NCBI RefSeq assembly: GCF_029433115.1
Contig: NZ_JARNTV010000010.1
Location: 38,509-102,508, forward strand
DNA: 64,000 nt
Reading direction: 5' to 3'
From: Sphingomonas sp. AOB5
GTDB taxonomy: Bacteria; Pseudomonadota; Alphaproteobacteria; Sphingomonadales; Sphingomonadaceae
The position numbers and the translations under genes were made by a program. Below the pieces are notes generated by a model. That model was not told where the DNA came from. It did no database searches and saw only the letters and a list, made by a program, of their open reading frames with translations. Shown here piece after piece: positions 35,175 to 43,540 of the stretch (position 1 is its first letter; every line of letters begins with the position of its first letter).

Positions 35175-36461
35175 CTACGCTGCGGCGGCGGCCCGTCCTC
35201 GCAACCAATATAGCGGCACCGCACTGAGCATCAGCACCACGCTCCACGCCGCAGCCTCCCACCCGGTACCGATCATGACCCAGATCGAGAACGCAAACCC
35301 GAGTGCCGCCCAAGGCCGCGCCACGCGTTGCACCCACGCCGAGGCGCAGGCGCCCAGATAAAGCCAGATGGTCGCCGCGGCGGTGATGTTCAGCATGAAC
35401 GTCATCAGCCCGGACAGTGTCCGGAACGCATTGCTCAGGATCAGCACGCTGGCCAGCGCGCTGGCGATCAGCATCACCGCCACCGGCACGTCGCGGCTGC
35501 TGGTGCGCGCCATCCAGCGTGGCAGCAATCCCGATCGCGCCATACCGAGCGGTACTTCGCCGACCAGCAGCACATAACCGTTCAGGCAGCCCAGCGCCGA
35601 GATCATCGCGAACGCGGCGGCGAGCAGCCCTGCCTTGCTCCCCAGAAATTCGCCGACGAACAGCGCGATCGGCGCGCCCGAATCCGCCAGCGCCTGCCCT
35701 GGCATCGCATAGACGATGCCGGTCGACACCAGCAGGTACAGCGCGCCGGTCACCACCACGCCCGCCATCGTCGCCAGCGGGATGATCCGCCCCGGATCGC
35801 GAACCCGCTCTGCGCACACGCCCGCACATTCGAACCCCAGCAGCGCGAAGAAGGCGAGGCCCAGCGCCGGCGTGATCTGGACCGGATCGAACGGCGCATG
35901 CGCGTTCGTCGCGAACCGGCCCGGATCGGTGAACGCCAGCCCGGCCAGGATCAACACCACCACCACCAACGGCATCAGCTTGAGCAGCACGGTGACCACC
36001 TGCAGCCGCCCCACATCGCGCGCGCCGAGCAGGTTGAACAACGTCAGCGCCCACAGCATCGCCAGCGCGGCGAATGCGGAAACCAACGTGCTGGAGCCCA
36101 GCCAAGGCCAGAATTCGGCGAGATAACGCGACGCGGTCAGCGCCAGTACCGCATTGGCGCACCACAGGCTCACCCAGTAGCTCCAGGCGACCAGCATCGC
36201 GGGCAGCGGACCGAGCCCGCCCGCAACCACTTCCATCGCCCCGGTCGCTTCGGGTCGTACTGCGAACAGCCGCGAGAATACCCACGCGATCACCACTGCC
36301 CCCGCGATCGCCGCCACCCAGCCCGCTGCGCCGGTCGCGCCATAGGGGGCAAGTTGTGCGGGCAACACGAAGATCCCCGCCCCGATCATCCCGCCGATCA
36401 CCATCGCGGTCGCAGTCCAGAAACCGAACGGACGCCCCTCTTTTGCAATAGTATCGGTCAT
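35175..36461 (-). CDS. APC-family amino acid permease
   Basis: 428 residues from the ATG at 36461, preceded by AAGGGGGAT; the frame upstream to 36800 is proline/arginine-rich leader sequence and rejected. About twelve membrane segments. The first carries the APC signature GFWTATAMVIGGMIGAGIFVLPAQLAPYG, and the conserved FFALLGFECAGVCAERVRDPGRIIPLA lies near residue 205-230. It imports an amino acid or amine by antiport or proton symport; the substrate is not readable. It is transcribed with the small membrane protein. Confidence 0.88.
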   Translation of the reverse strand: MTDTIAKEGRPFGFWTATAMVIGGMIGAGIFVLPAQLAPYGATGAAGWVAAIAGAVVIAWVFSRLFAVRPEATGAMEVVAGGLGPLPAMLVAWSYWVSLWCANAVLALTASRYLAEFWPWLGSSTLVSAFAALAMLWALTLFNLLGARDVGRLQVVTVLLKLMPLVVVVLILAGLAFTDPGRFATNAHAPFDPVQITPALGLAFFALLGFECAGVCAERVRDPGRIIPLATMAGVVVTGALYLLVSTGIVYAMPGQALADSGAPIALFVGEFLGSKAGLLAAAFAMISALGCLNGYVLLVGEVPLGMARSGLLPRWMARTSSRDVPVAVMLIASALASVLILSNAFRTLSGLMTFMLNITAAATIWLYLGACASAWVQRVARPWAALGFAFSIWVMIGTGWEAAAWSVVLMLSAVPLYWLRGRAAAAA

Positions 36462-36515
36462 GGACGATCCCCCTTTCCGGAAGTGAAGCACGGAAGCCGG
36501 CGCCCGACAAATCGC

Positions 36516-36544
36516 TTGACAATGTTCTTTATTTGTTCTATAAG
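36516..36544 (+). promoter_or_regulatory. Strong sigma-70-like promoter with an SOS-type GTTC-N7-GTTC box
   Basis: TTGACA (36516-36521), a 17-base spacer and TATAAG (36539-36544) make the best vegetative promoter match noted in the window, reading rightward. The spacer contains GTTC-N7-GTTC (36524-36538), the form of the LexA site in alphaproteobacteria, placed where a repressor would block polymerase. The next CDS on this strand begins at 36915. The box alone is expected once or twice by chance in 64 kb; the exact placement is what makes it notable. Confidence 0.55.
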
Positions 36545-36551
36545 CGCAGCC

Positions 36552-36667
36552 CGAAGCTTCGATCCCATTTCCGGCACCACACCACCTGCATCGCTCCGAT
36601 GCGGGGCGCTTCAGCACGCTCAGTCGCGTGCGGGCGGGCATGAGCGGGCGAGTGCACGCGATGGGAT
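36552..36667 (+). ncRNA. Candidate structured leader or small RNA downstream of the SOS-like promoter
   Basis: No credible ORF lies in 36545-36740; the ATG-started frames are 14 codons or shorter. The RNA can fold: a closing stem ATCCCAT (36562-36568) with ATGGGAT (36661-36667) encloses a 9-pair hairpin, CCTGCATCG-CTC-CGATGCGGG (36585-36605), and a 6-pair hairpin, GCACGC/GCGTGC (36614-36631). A CGAAGCTTCG palindrome opens it. It resembles no RNA family I know; GC-rich DNA folds easily, so this is tentative. Confidence 0.3.
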
Positions 36668-36745
36668 TGTGACTCTTGTGACGTTTGCCGGCGACTCCAT
36701 CGGCAGCGACGGGGAGAGGTTTGCGTGACGGCTTTGTCCATGAAC

Positions 36746-36874
36746 AATCCTCCCCCGGAGGGGGAGGGGGACCGCGAAGCGGTGGAGGGGTAGTCTCCAC
36801 AGGCGATGCCGCTCGTGGAGAAAACCCCTCCCGTCAGCCTCCGGCTGCCACCTCCCCCTTAGGGGAGGATTTGG
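36746..36874. repeat. Family A inverted repeat in the leader of the sulfotransferase gene, copy 3
   Basis: Outer arms AATCCTCCCCC...(36746 on) and ...GGGGAGGATT (to 36871) enclose secondary units with ACCGCGAAGCGGT and CAGCCTCCGGCTG hairpins. Unlike most copies it lies upstream of a gene, 41 bases before the ATG at 36915, and downstream of the promoter at 36516, so it could act as an attenuator. Confidence 0.75.
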
Positions 36875-36914
36875 GCAGGTGACGCCCCGCCAAATCTCGC
36901 GCTACACCGTAACA

Positions 36915-38519
36915 ATGCAGCCCTTGCCCGCGTCCCGCTATCACCCCCGCCTTCTCGAAGCCGCGCTGGCGCTGCACGACAACCGGCTCCACGATGCCGA
37001 ACCGCGGCTCAAGGCGCATCTGAAGGAAGACCCGTTCGATGTCGCCGCGATCCGCATGCTCGCCGAACTGGCCGGGCGGATCGGGCGCTACAAGGATGCG
37101 GAGAGCCTGTTGCGCCGCGCAGTCGAGTTGTCGCCAGCCTTCACGGCGGCCCGCGCCAATCTCGCACTGGTCCTCTACCGCCTCAATCGCCCGACCGAAG
37201 CGTTGGCCGAACTCGATCAGGTACTGGGCGAAGACCCCGACAATATAGGCCATGCGAACCTCAAGGCGGCCGCCCTCGCCCGCCTCGGCGGGTTCGATGA
37301 AGCCATCGCCCTGTATCGCGAGGTGCTCGATGCGGTGCCCGATCAGCCCAAGGTCTGGATGAGCTATGGCCATATGCTCAAGACCGTCGGGCGGCAGGCA
37401 GAGGGCGTCGCCGCTTATCGCAAGGCACTCGAATTCGCGCCAGGCCTCGGCGAAGTGTGGTGGAGCCTCGCCAATCTGAAGACGGTGAAGTTCGACGATG
37501 CCGATATCGCGGCGATGCAGGGTGCGCTGGCGGGAACCGGCATTTCGGACGAGGATCGCTTCCACCTCGATTTCGCACTGGGCAAGGCGTTCGAGGACCG
37601 CAAGCAAGCCGAAACCGCCTTCGCCCATTACGAGGCCGGCAACCGCCTGCGCCGCACCAGGGTCCGCTACGATGCGGACGAGACTGCGGCGTTCGTCGAT
37701 CGCTCGATCGCGCTCTACTCGGCCGAGTTCCTCGATGCGGGGATCGGGCTGGGCTGCGATGCGCCCGATCCGATCTTCATCCTGGGCATGCCGCGCGCCG
37801 GATCGACGCTGATCGAGCAGATCCTGTCGAGCCACAGCCAGGTCGAAGGCACCACCGAGCTGCCCGACATTCCGGCGCTGGTCAGGGGGATCGAGAACTA
37901 TCCTTCCGGCACCGGCCACCTTGCACCGCACAAATTCCGCGAACTGGGCGAGGCCTATCTCAAGCGCGCCGAGATCCAGCGCCAGACCGACCGGCCCTTC
38001 TTCATCGACAAGCTGCCCAACAACTGGGCGCATGTCCCGCTGATCCATCTGATCCTGCCGAATGCGAAGATCATCGATGCGCGCCGCCATCCGCTCGGCT
38101 GCTGCTTCTCTAACTTCAAGCAGCATTTCGCCCGCGGCCAGACCTTCAGCTATGCGCTCGACGATATGGGCCGTTACTATCGCGACTATGTGCGGCTGAT
38201 GGCGCATGTCGATGCGGTCCGCCCTGGGCTGGTCCACCGCGTGTTCTACGAAGCGATGGTCGACGATACCGAAGCGCAGGTTCGCGCCCTGCTCGCGGCG
38301 CTGGGGCTCGAGTTCGAACCCGCCTGCCTCGAATTCCACAAGAACGACCGCGCGGTCCGCACCGCCAGTTCGGAGCAGGTCCGCCAGCCCATCTTCCGCG
38401 ACGGCACCGAAGCGTGGCAGCCCTTCGCGCCCTGGCTCGGCCCGCTCGAAGCGGCCTTGGGCGACGTGCTTACCGACTATCCGGCAGTGCCGCGCTCCAT
38501 CTCGTCACCGGCGACGTAA
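36915..38519 (+). CDS. TPR-repeat sulfotransferase family protein
   Basis: 534 residues from the ATG at 36915 (MQPLPASRYHPRLLEAAL). The N-terminal 230 residues are tetratricopeptide repeats (for example GRYKDAESLLRRAVELSP, NRPTEALAELDQVLGEDP, GGFDEAIALYREVLDAVP). The C-terminal half is a PAPS-dependent sulfotransferase: FILGMPRAGSTLIEQIL binds the 5'-phosphosulfate (near residue 293) and DARRHPLGCCFSNFKQHF the 3'-phosphate. Sphingomonads and Caulobacter often keep such proteins beside TonB receptors, as here; what is sulfated is not known. No signal peptide is present, so it is likely cytoplasmic. Confidence 0.88.
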   Translation: MQPLPASRYHPRLLEAALALHDNRLHDAEPRLKAHLKEDPFDVAAIRMLAELAGRIGRYKDAESLLRRAVELSPAFTAARANLALVLYRLNRPTEALAELDQVLGEDPDNIGHANLKAAALARLGGFDEAIALYREVLDAVPDQPKVWMSYGHMLKTVGRQAEGVAAYRKALEFAPGLGEVWWSLANLKTVKFDDADIAAMQGALAGTGISDEDRFHLDFALGKAFEDRKQAETAFAHYEAGNRLRRTRVRYDADETAAFVDRSIALYSAEFLDAGIGLGCDAPDPIFILGMPRAGSTLIEQILSSHSQVEGTTELPDIPALVRGIENYPSGTGHLAPHKFRELGEAYLKRAEIQRQTDRPFFIDKLPNNWAHVPLIHLILPNAKIIDARRHPLGCCFSNFKQHFARGQTFSYALDDMGRYYRDYVRLMAHVDAVRPGLVHRVFYEAMVDDTEAQVRALLAALGLEFEPACLEFHKNDRAVRTASSEQVRQPIFRDGTEAWQPFAPWLGPLEAALGDVLTDYPAVPRSISSPAT

Positions 38520-38540
38520 GGGAAACGTCCCGCGACCGTT

Positions 38541-38552
38541 GCAAAACTGTCA
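38541..38552 (+). promoter_or_regulatory. Shared GCAAAACTGTCA element, receptor promoter copy 1
   Basis: This 12-mer lies 115 bases before the receptor start at 38656 and recurs exactly at 49827-49838, 101 bases before the phytase-linked receptor. It contains a single CTGTCA, half of a PHO-box-like repeat, but no second half at the proper spacing. A common activator or promoter element is suggested. Confidence 0.4.
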
Positions 38553-38573
38553 CGCTGCACCTGCGAACGACAG

Positions 38574-38589
38574 CTGCACGATCGTACAA
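38574..38589. promoter_or_regulatory. Second TetR-type operator, upstream of a TonB receptor gene
   Basis: CTGCACGATCGTACAA shares ACGATCGTACAA exactly with the operator at 31974-31989 and keeps the CGATCG palindromic centre. It lies 67 bases before the receptor ATG, beside a TTGACG hexamer (38592 on). The TetR protein at 31329-31928 is the obvious candidate to bind it. Confidence 0.55.
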
Positions 38590-38655
38590 TATTGACGGTT
38601 GTTACGGGTGTGACACTCTCCGCTCAGCAGAAGCCTCTCTGCCGGAGACCGACCG

Positions 38656-41142
38656 ATGCACGTTACCAAGCGCCGCGCCACTTTTGCCGCCCTGCTGCTC
38701 TCATCGGCGCTCGCCGCGCCTGCTTTCGCCCAGGATAGTGGCGGACAGGAGAGCGGGAACGAGGAAATCGTCGTCACCGCGCAGAAGCGCGAACAGAACC
38801 TGCAGGACGTGCCGATCAGCATCCAGGCGCTCAGCACGACGCGCCTCGACAATCTGAACGTCACCAATTTCGAGGATTATTCGCAGCTGCTGCCCTCGCT
38901 GTCGTTCCAGACGAGCCAGCCCGGCATCACCACCGTCTATATGCGCGGCGTCGCCTCGGGCGGCGACGGCAACCATTCGGGCTCGCTGCCCTCGGTCGGC
39001 GTCTATCTCGACGAACAGCCGGTCACCACGATCGGCGGCACGCTCGACGTGCACGTCTATGACGTGGCGCGTATCGAAAGCCTCGCGGGTCCGCAGGGCA
39101 CGCTCTACGGCGCCTCGTCTCAGGCCGGCACGATCCGCATCATCACCAACAAGCCCGAGACCAGCCACTTCTATGGCCGCGTCGACAGCGAGCTGAACAA
39201 GGTCTCGCAGGGCGATTATGGCGGCCGCCTCGAAGGCATGCTGAACATTCCGCTGTCGCAGAACGCCGCGCTCCGCCTCGTCGGCTTCTATCAGCGTGAT
39301 GGCGGCTACATCGACAATGTCTACAGCCTGCGCCGCTTCCGGCCGATTCCGGGCGGCATCACCGTCAACAACGGCGCCTTCGCCAAGGATGACTACAACT
39401 CGAACGACACCTGGGGCGGCCGCGCCGCGCTGAAGGTCGATCTGGACGACAACTGGACCGTCACGCCGACGGTGCTGTACCAAGAAAGTAAGACGAAGGG
39501 CTTTTTCGGATCGGATGCCCGTGTCGGCGACCTGATGGTCCAGCACTTCTTCGACGAATATCGCGACGACCGGTTCGTCCAGGCCGCGCTCACCATCGAA
39601 GGCCGGATCGGCAGCTGGGACGTCACCTATGCTGGCGCCTATCTCGACCGCACCACCGAAAGCTCGAGCGACTATACCGACTATTCCGAGGCGTATGACT
39701 CGCTCTACTCGTCGGTCGGCGGTCTGGCGGGCTATTTCTATCTGCAGAACGCCCTGGGCAACAATATCGACCCGCGCCAGCGCGTCGTCGGCACCGATCA
39801 CTTCCGCAAGATGAGCCACGAAGTCCGCGTCTCCTCGCCGCAGGATTCGCCGTTCCGCGTCGTGGTCGGCGCCTTCTATCAGCGCCAGAGCAACGAGATC
39901 CATCAGGACTATATCGTCACCGGCCTGGCCCCCGCGCTTTCGGTCAACGGCTTCCCCGGCACGCTGTGGCTCACCCAGCAGAAGCGCGTCGACAAGGATT
40001 ATGCCGCGTTCGGCGAAGCTAGCTTCGACATCGCACCGACGCTGACGATCACCGCGGGCGGCCGCTTCTACAAGTATGACAACTCGCTGATCGGGTTCTT
40101 CGGCTTCGGCCGTAACCCGGCGGGCCCGCCATACAATGGCGCGGGCAGCTCGCGCACCGGCGTCGCCGGCTGCTACACCACCACCGGCGCGCAGCTGCGC
40201 GACAATCCGGGCGGCACGTTGCTCCCGGCCGCGGTTCCGGGCAGCCCCTGCACCAATCTGGCCACCTTTGTCGGCGGATCGCTGATCCCCAAGTCGACCG
40301 AGGGTGACGGCTTCCTCTACAAGCTGAACCTGACCTGGAAGCCGATCGAAGACGTGATGCTCTACGCCACCTGGTCGAAGGGCTATCGTCCGGGCGGCAT
40401 CAATCGCCGCGCGACGATCACGCCGTACGAGGCCGATTTCCTCACCAACTATGAAGTGGGCTGGAAGACGACGCTGGCCGACGGACTGATCCGCTTCAAC
40501 GGTGCGGTCTATCAGCAGGAATGGGACAAGTTCCAGTTCTCGTTCCTGGGCCAGAACAGCTTCACCGAGATCCACAACGGCCCGAACGCCCGCATCCGCG
40601 GCATCGAGGCAGACGTGAACATCTCATCGCACGGCTTCAGCTTCACCGCTTCGGGCGCCTATACCGATGCGAAGACCACCAAGAATCTCTGCGCGGCGGA
40701 CGATGCGACCTATGCCTGCACCGCGGGCGGCAACTTCATCGCCGCACCGAAAGGCACCCGCCTGCCGATCACGCCGCGGTTCAAGGGCAACATCACCGCG
40801 CGGTACGACTTCGCGTTCAACGGCCTCGACTGGTTCGTCCAGGGCGTGCTCGCGCATCAGAGCAGCGCATCTTCGGATATCCGCACCGCAGTGATCCAGG
40901 CCGGCACCGGCAATGTGGTGAACCCTGCCCAGCTGCTCGGCCGCCTGCCCGCCTATACCACGGCGGACTTCTCGTTCGGCGCGAAGCTCAACGACTTCTC
41001 GGTCGAGCTGTTCCTGGCCAATGCGTTCGACGAGCGCGGTCAGATCTCGCGCTTCCAGGCCTGCGGCAGCTGCTCGCAGCGGCCCTATGCGGTGTATATC
41101 CGCCCGGCCACGTTCGGCGTCCGCGTCGGCACCAAATTCTGA
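38656..41142 (+). CDS. TonB-dependent receptor, paired with the TPR-sulfotransferase
   Basis: 828 residues: signal peptide (about 1-26, ALAAPAFAQ), a TonB-box region EEIVVTAQKREQNLQDVPISIQALS, a plug domain, and a beta-barrel ending RPATFGVRVGTKF with the terminal Phe. The QNLQDVP opening is that of a large sphingomonad receptor group of unknown ligands, including steroid, terpene and aromatic import candidates. Its promoter carries the TetR-type operator shared with the Rieske gene, so the ligand may be the oxygenase substrate. It ends at a short family A hairpin. Confidence 0.92.
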   Translation: MHVTKRRATFAALLLSSALAAPAFAQDSGGQESGNEEIVVTAQKREQNLQDVPISIQALSTTRLDNLNVTNFEDYSQLLPSLSFQTSQPGITTVYMRGVASGGDGNHSGSLPSVGVYLDEQPVTTIGGTLDVHVYDVARIESLAGPQGTLYGASSQAGTIRIITNKPETSHFYGRVDSELNKVSQGDYGGRLEGMLNIPLSQNAALRLVGFYQRDGGYIDNVYSLRRFRPIPGGITVNNGAFAKDDYNSNDTWGGRAALKVDLDDNWTVTPTVLYQESKTKGFFGSDARVGDLMVQHFFDEYRDDRFVQAALTIEGRIGSWDVTYAGAYLDRTTESSSDYTDYSEAYDSLYSSVGGLAGYFYLQNALGNNIDPRQRVVGTDHFRKMSHEVRVSSPQDSPFRVVVGAFYQRQSNEIHQDYIVTGLAPALSVNGFPGTLWLTQQKRVDKDYAAFGEASFDIAPTLTITAGGRFYKYDNSLIGFFGFGRNPAGPPYNGAGSSRTGVAGCYTTTGAQLRDNPGGTLLPAAVPGSPCTNLATFVGGSLIPKSTEGDGFLYKLNLTWKPIEDVMLYATWSKGYRPGGINRRATITPYEADFLTNYEVGWKTTLADGLIRFNGAVYQQEWDKFQFSFLGQNSFTEIHNGPNARIRGIEADVNISSHGFSFTASGAYTDAKTTKNLCAADDATYACTAGGNFIAAPKGTRLPITPRFKGNITARYDFAFNGLDWFVQGVLAHQSSASSDIRTAVIQAGTGNVVNPAQLLGRLPAYTTADFSFGAKLNDFSVELFLANAFDERGQISRFQACGSCSQRPYAVYIRPATFGVRVGTKF

Positions 41143-41150
41143 TCGTCGCG

Positions 41151-41178
41151 CACCCTCTCCTCCCCTGAGGGGGAGAGG
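41151..41178. repeat. Family A short hairpin between convergent genes, copy 4
   Basis: ACCCTCTCCTCCCCTGAGG followed by GGGAGAGGGT forms one hairpin of the CTCCCC type. It lies between the receptor and the convergent molybdopterin-binding protein gene, as a bidirectional terminator. Confidence 0.7.
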
Positions 41179-41188
41179 GTCAGCGGCC

Positions 41189-41947
41189 TCAGATCCCGCC
41201 GTCCACTGCCTCGCGCCCGGCTTCGCTCAGCCCGGCGATCAGTGCTTCGGCGCAAGCATCCACCACAAGCTGATCGGTCGCGCGGATCACGAAGTTCGCG
41301 CCCACGCGTCCCTCACGGAAAAAGGGATAGCTGCCGATCGCCACGCCTTCATGCGCGCGCTCGACCGCACCCAGCAGATCGGCGATCTCGCTTTCCGGCA
41401 CCCAGCATCCCACGGTGCGTGACAGCAACGGCCTGCCGCCTTCCAGCTCGCCGGTCAGCGCGTCGAGCATCTGCGCGGCGATATGCGGCACTCCCGCCAG
41501 CACGAACAGATTGTCGTCCACCCGGATGCCCGGCGCGCCGGACATGCGATTGGGGATCAGATCGGCCCCGCCCGGCACCCGCGCCATGCGCAGCCGTGCT
41601 TCGTTCAGCCCGCCGCGCGTCGCGTAATAGCGTTCCAGCGCCGCCCGCGCCTGAGGATGGATGACCACCGGCACGCCCAGCGCCGCCGCGATCGCATCCA
41701 CCGTGATGTCGTCATGGGTCGGCCCGATGCCGCCGGTGGTGAACAGATAGTCGTTGCGTGCGCGCAACTGGTTCACCGCCTCGACGATCGCCGGCTGCAC
41801 ATCCGCCACCACCCGCACCTCGGCCAGGCGGATGCCCTGCGCGTTCAGCCAGGTGGCAAGCTGCGCGATATTCTTGTCCTGCGTCCGGCCGGAGAGGATC
41901 TCGTCCCCGATCACAACCAGCGCCGCTGTCCAGATCCTCTCGTCCAT
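41189..41947 (-). CDS. CinA-like molybdopterin-binding (MoCF) domain protein
   Basis: 252 residues. The N-terminal MoCF/MoaB domain is clear: ALVVIGDEILSGRTQDKN, DYLFTTGGIGPTHDDITVDAIAAALG, and VLAGVPHIAAQMLDAL. The C-terminal 80 residues are variable. It corresponds to the N-terminal half of CinA (ADP-ribose pyrophosphatase/competence-damage family) without the nicotinamide-nucleotide amidase domain. It diverges from map across 52 bases, an arrangement common in alphaproteobacteria. Confidence 0.85.
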   Translation of the reverse strand: MDERIWTAALVVIGDEILSGRTQDKNIAQLATWLNAQGIRLAEVRVVADVQPAIVEAVNQLRARNDYLFTTGGIGPTHDDITVDAIAAALGVPVVIHPQARAALERYYATRGGLNEARLRMARVPGGADLIPNRMSGAPGIRVDDNLFVLAGVPHIAAQMLDALTGELEGGRPLLSRTVGCWVPESEIADLLGAVERAHEGVAIGSYPFFREGRVGANFVIRATDQLVVDACAEALIAGLSEAGREAVDGGI

Positions 41948-41999
41948 AGTGGCGCCGTACTCACTCGCAAACCGCGGCGCAAACGACTATATCGCCCGC

Positions 42000-42824
42000 A
42001 TGACCGAGTATGTGAGCGTCACCGCCGACACCCCCACCGCCCGCACGGGCGCGATCAAGCTGCATGGGCCCGAGGGTTTTGCGGGCATGCGCGCCGCGGG
42101 CCAGCTCGCCGCGACGATCCTCGACGCGCTGCCGCCGCATGTCGTGCCGGGCGTCACCACGGCCGAGATCGACGATATCGTCCGCAAGATGACGCTCGAC
42201 GCAGGCGGCGTGCCCGCCACGCTCGGCTATCGCGGCTACACCCACAGCTGCTGCATCTCGATCAACCATGTCGTGTGCCACGGCATCCCGTCGGATCGCA
42301 CGCTGAAGGACGGCGACATCGTCAATATCGACGTCACCCCGATGCTGGGCGGCTGGCACGGCGACACCAGCCGCATGTTTCTGGTCGGCGATGTCGGGCT
42401 GAAGGCGCGCCGTCTGGTCGACGTCACCTATGAATGCCTGATGCTCGGCATCGAACAGGCGAAGCCCGGCAATTATCTCGGCGACGTCAGCCATGCGATC
42501 CAGGTTCATGCCGAAAAGCATCGCTATGGCGTGGTCCGCGACTTCTGTGGCCATGGCCTCGGCCAGATCTTCCATGACGCGCCCGAGGTCGTCCATGTCG
42601 GCCGTCCGAAGACCGGCCCGATGCTCAAGCCGGGCATGTTCTTCACCATCGAGCCGATGATCAATATCGGCCGTGCCGACGTGAAGCTGCTCGACGATGG
42701 CTGGACCGCGGTGACCCGCGATCGCTCGCTCTCGGCCCAGTTCGAACATTCGATCGGCATCACCGAGACCGGCTGCGAGATCTTCACCGCCAGCCCCAAG
42801 GGCCTGCACCAGCCGCCCTACTGA
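42000..42824 (+). CDS. map: Methionine aminopeptidase, type I
   Basis: 274 residues from the ATG at 42000 (MTEYVSVTADTPTARTG); the frame upstream to 41754 is shadow of the divergent gene. The five metal ligands sit in recognisable motifs: GYTHSCCISINHVVCHGIPS, DIVNIDVTPMLGGWHGDTSRMFLVG (two Asp), HGLGQIFHDAPEVVHVG (His), FTIEPMINIG (Glu) and SAQFEHSIGIT (Glu). It removes the initiator methionine from new proteins. It is a stand-alone essential gene ending at a 13-pair terminator hairpin. Confidence 0.96.
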   Translation: MTEYVSVTADTPTARTGAIKLHGPEGFAGMRAAGQLAATILDALPPHVVPGVTTAEIDDIVRKMTLDAGGVPATLGYRGYTHSCCISINHVVCHGIPSDRTLKDGDIVNIDVTPMLGGWHGDTSRMFLVGDVGLKARRLVDVTYECLMLGIEQAKPGNYLGDVSHAIQVHAEKHRYGVVRDFCGHGLGQIFHDAPEVVHVGRPKTGPMLKPGMFFTIEPMINIGRADVKLLDDGWTAVTRDRSLSAQFEHSIGITETGCEIFTASPKGLHQPPY

Positions 42825-42854
42825 CGGCTGAAGCGATCCGCGCTCCAAATGGGT

Positions 42855-42899
42855 GCGCGGCGAGCGGGGGAGGTGTCCGGGGGCGTCCGCTCGCCGCGC
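42855..42899. terminator. Bidirectional terminator hairpin between map and the DUF1842 gene
   Basis: GCGCGGCGAGCGG (42855-42867) and CCGCTCGCCGCGC (42887-42899) are perfect 13-base inverted copies with a G-rich 19-base loop, lying 31 bases after the map stop and just before the convergent gene's stop. No U-tract follows. Confidence 0.7.
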
Positions 42900-42906
42900 G
42901 ACGCGA

Positions 42907-43341
42907 TCACGCGGTCGCGATCAGCGTCTGCTCGTTGCTCACCGCCGCCGGCGACTCATTGGTCACTTCGCATCCGGTCACATTGTGATTGGCGTAGGAG
43001 AAGCTGCCCTTGCCGTTCCACGCCTTGTCGACTGCCAGCGCCGCGCTGAACTGCGCCAGATAGCTGCCGATCGCGGGCGGCGGCACCGACACGACATATT
43101 GCCCGCTCAGATGCACCAGCATCGTGTCCTGACCGAAACCGGTATGGAAGATGCTGCCGGTGACCTGCGGCAAATGGGTCTGGCCATAAGGCGGCGGCAG
43201 CGCCTGGGTGATCTCGCCCGATCCCATGATCTGCCCGGTCACTGCATTCACGCCGAGCTGAAGGTGCAGCGCCGGCGCGCCGACAGGTCCCTGCTGTTCG
43301 ACCAGCAGGTTGACCAGATAATATCCGACAGGTTCCGTCAT
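42907..43341 (-). CDS. DUF1842 domain protein
   Basis: 144 residues, no signal peptide. It fits DUF1842: YLVNLLVEQQGPVGAPALHLQLGVNAVTGQIMGSGEITQAL, PPAIGSYLAQFSAALAVDKAWNGKGSFSYANHNVTGCEV. The family is small, beta-rich and of unknown role. The ATG is preceded by AGGAGAGATCAA. Downstream it converges on map. The upstream gap holds a perfect 8-base inverted repeat, so it is probably a singly transcribed, regulated gene. Confidence 0.65.
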   Translation of the reverse strand: MTEPVGYYLVNLLVEQQGPVGAPALHLQLGVNAVTGQIMGSGEITQALPPPYGQTHLPQVTGSIFHTGFGQDTMLVHLSGQYVVSVPPPAIGSYLAQFSAALAVDKAWNGKGSFSYANHNVTGCEVTNESPAAVSNEQTLIATA

Positions 43342-43400
43342 TTGATCTCTCCTGAAGATTTAAGTCGAGTCGCGCCCGTATCTTCAGGAATCCATGGAGT

Positions 43401-43432
43401 CATCTTGGAGTCAACGAGACACAACCAAGATG
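43401..43432. promoter_or_regulatory. Inverted repeat upstream of the DUF1842 gene
   Basis: CATCTTGG-N16-CCAAGATG is a perfect 8-base inverted repeat in the 199-base gap 43342-43540. It lies 60 bases before the DUF1842 start. TTGAC hexamers read leftward at both sides of it (43439-43435 and 43413-43409), so it may cover a promoter. The rest of the gap is AT-richer than its surroundings and holds no other ORF. Confidence 0.45.
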
Positions 43433-43540
43433 GCGTCAATAGTCATTGTATAGATTCGACATCGCATATCGCCCATTGTCGAACGAAATACTGATGAATT
43501 GCCGAATAACTATTTAACGATCTGGGAAATGCGGAAAGCC

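Noticed and set aside
36545..36740. 6S RNA, SRP RNA or tmRNA in the gene-less region
   Set aside because: The characteristic conserved motifs of these RNAs are absent; only a generic multi-hairpin fold can be drawn.
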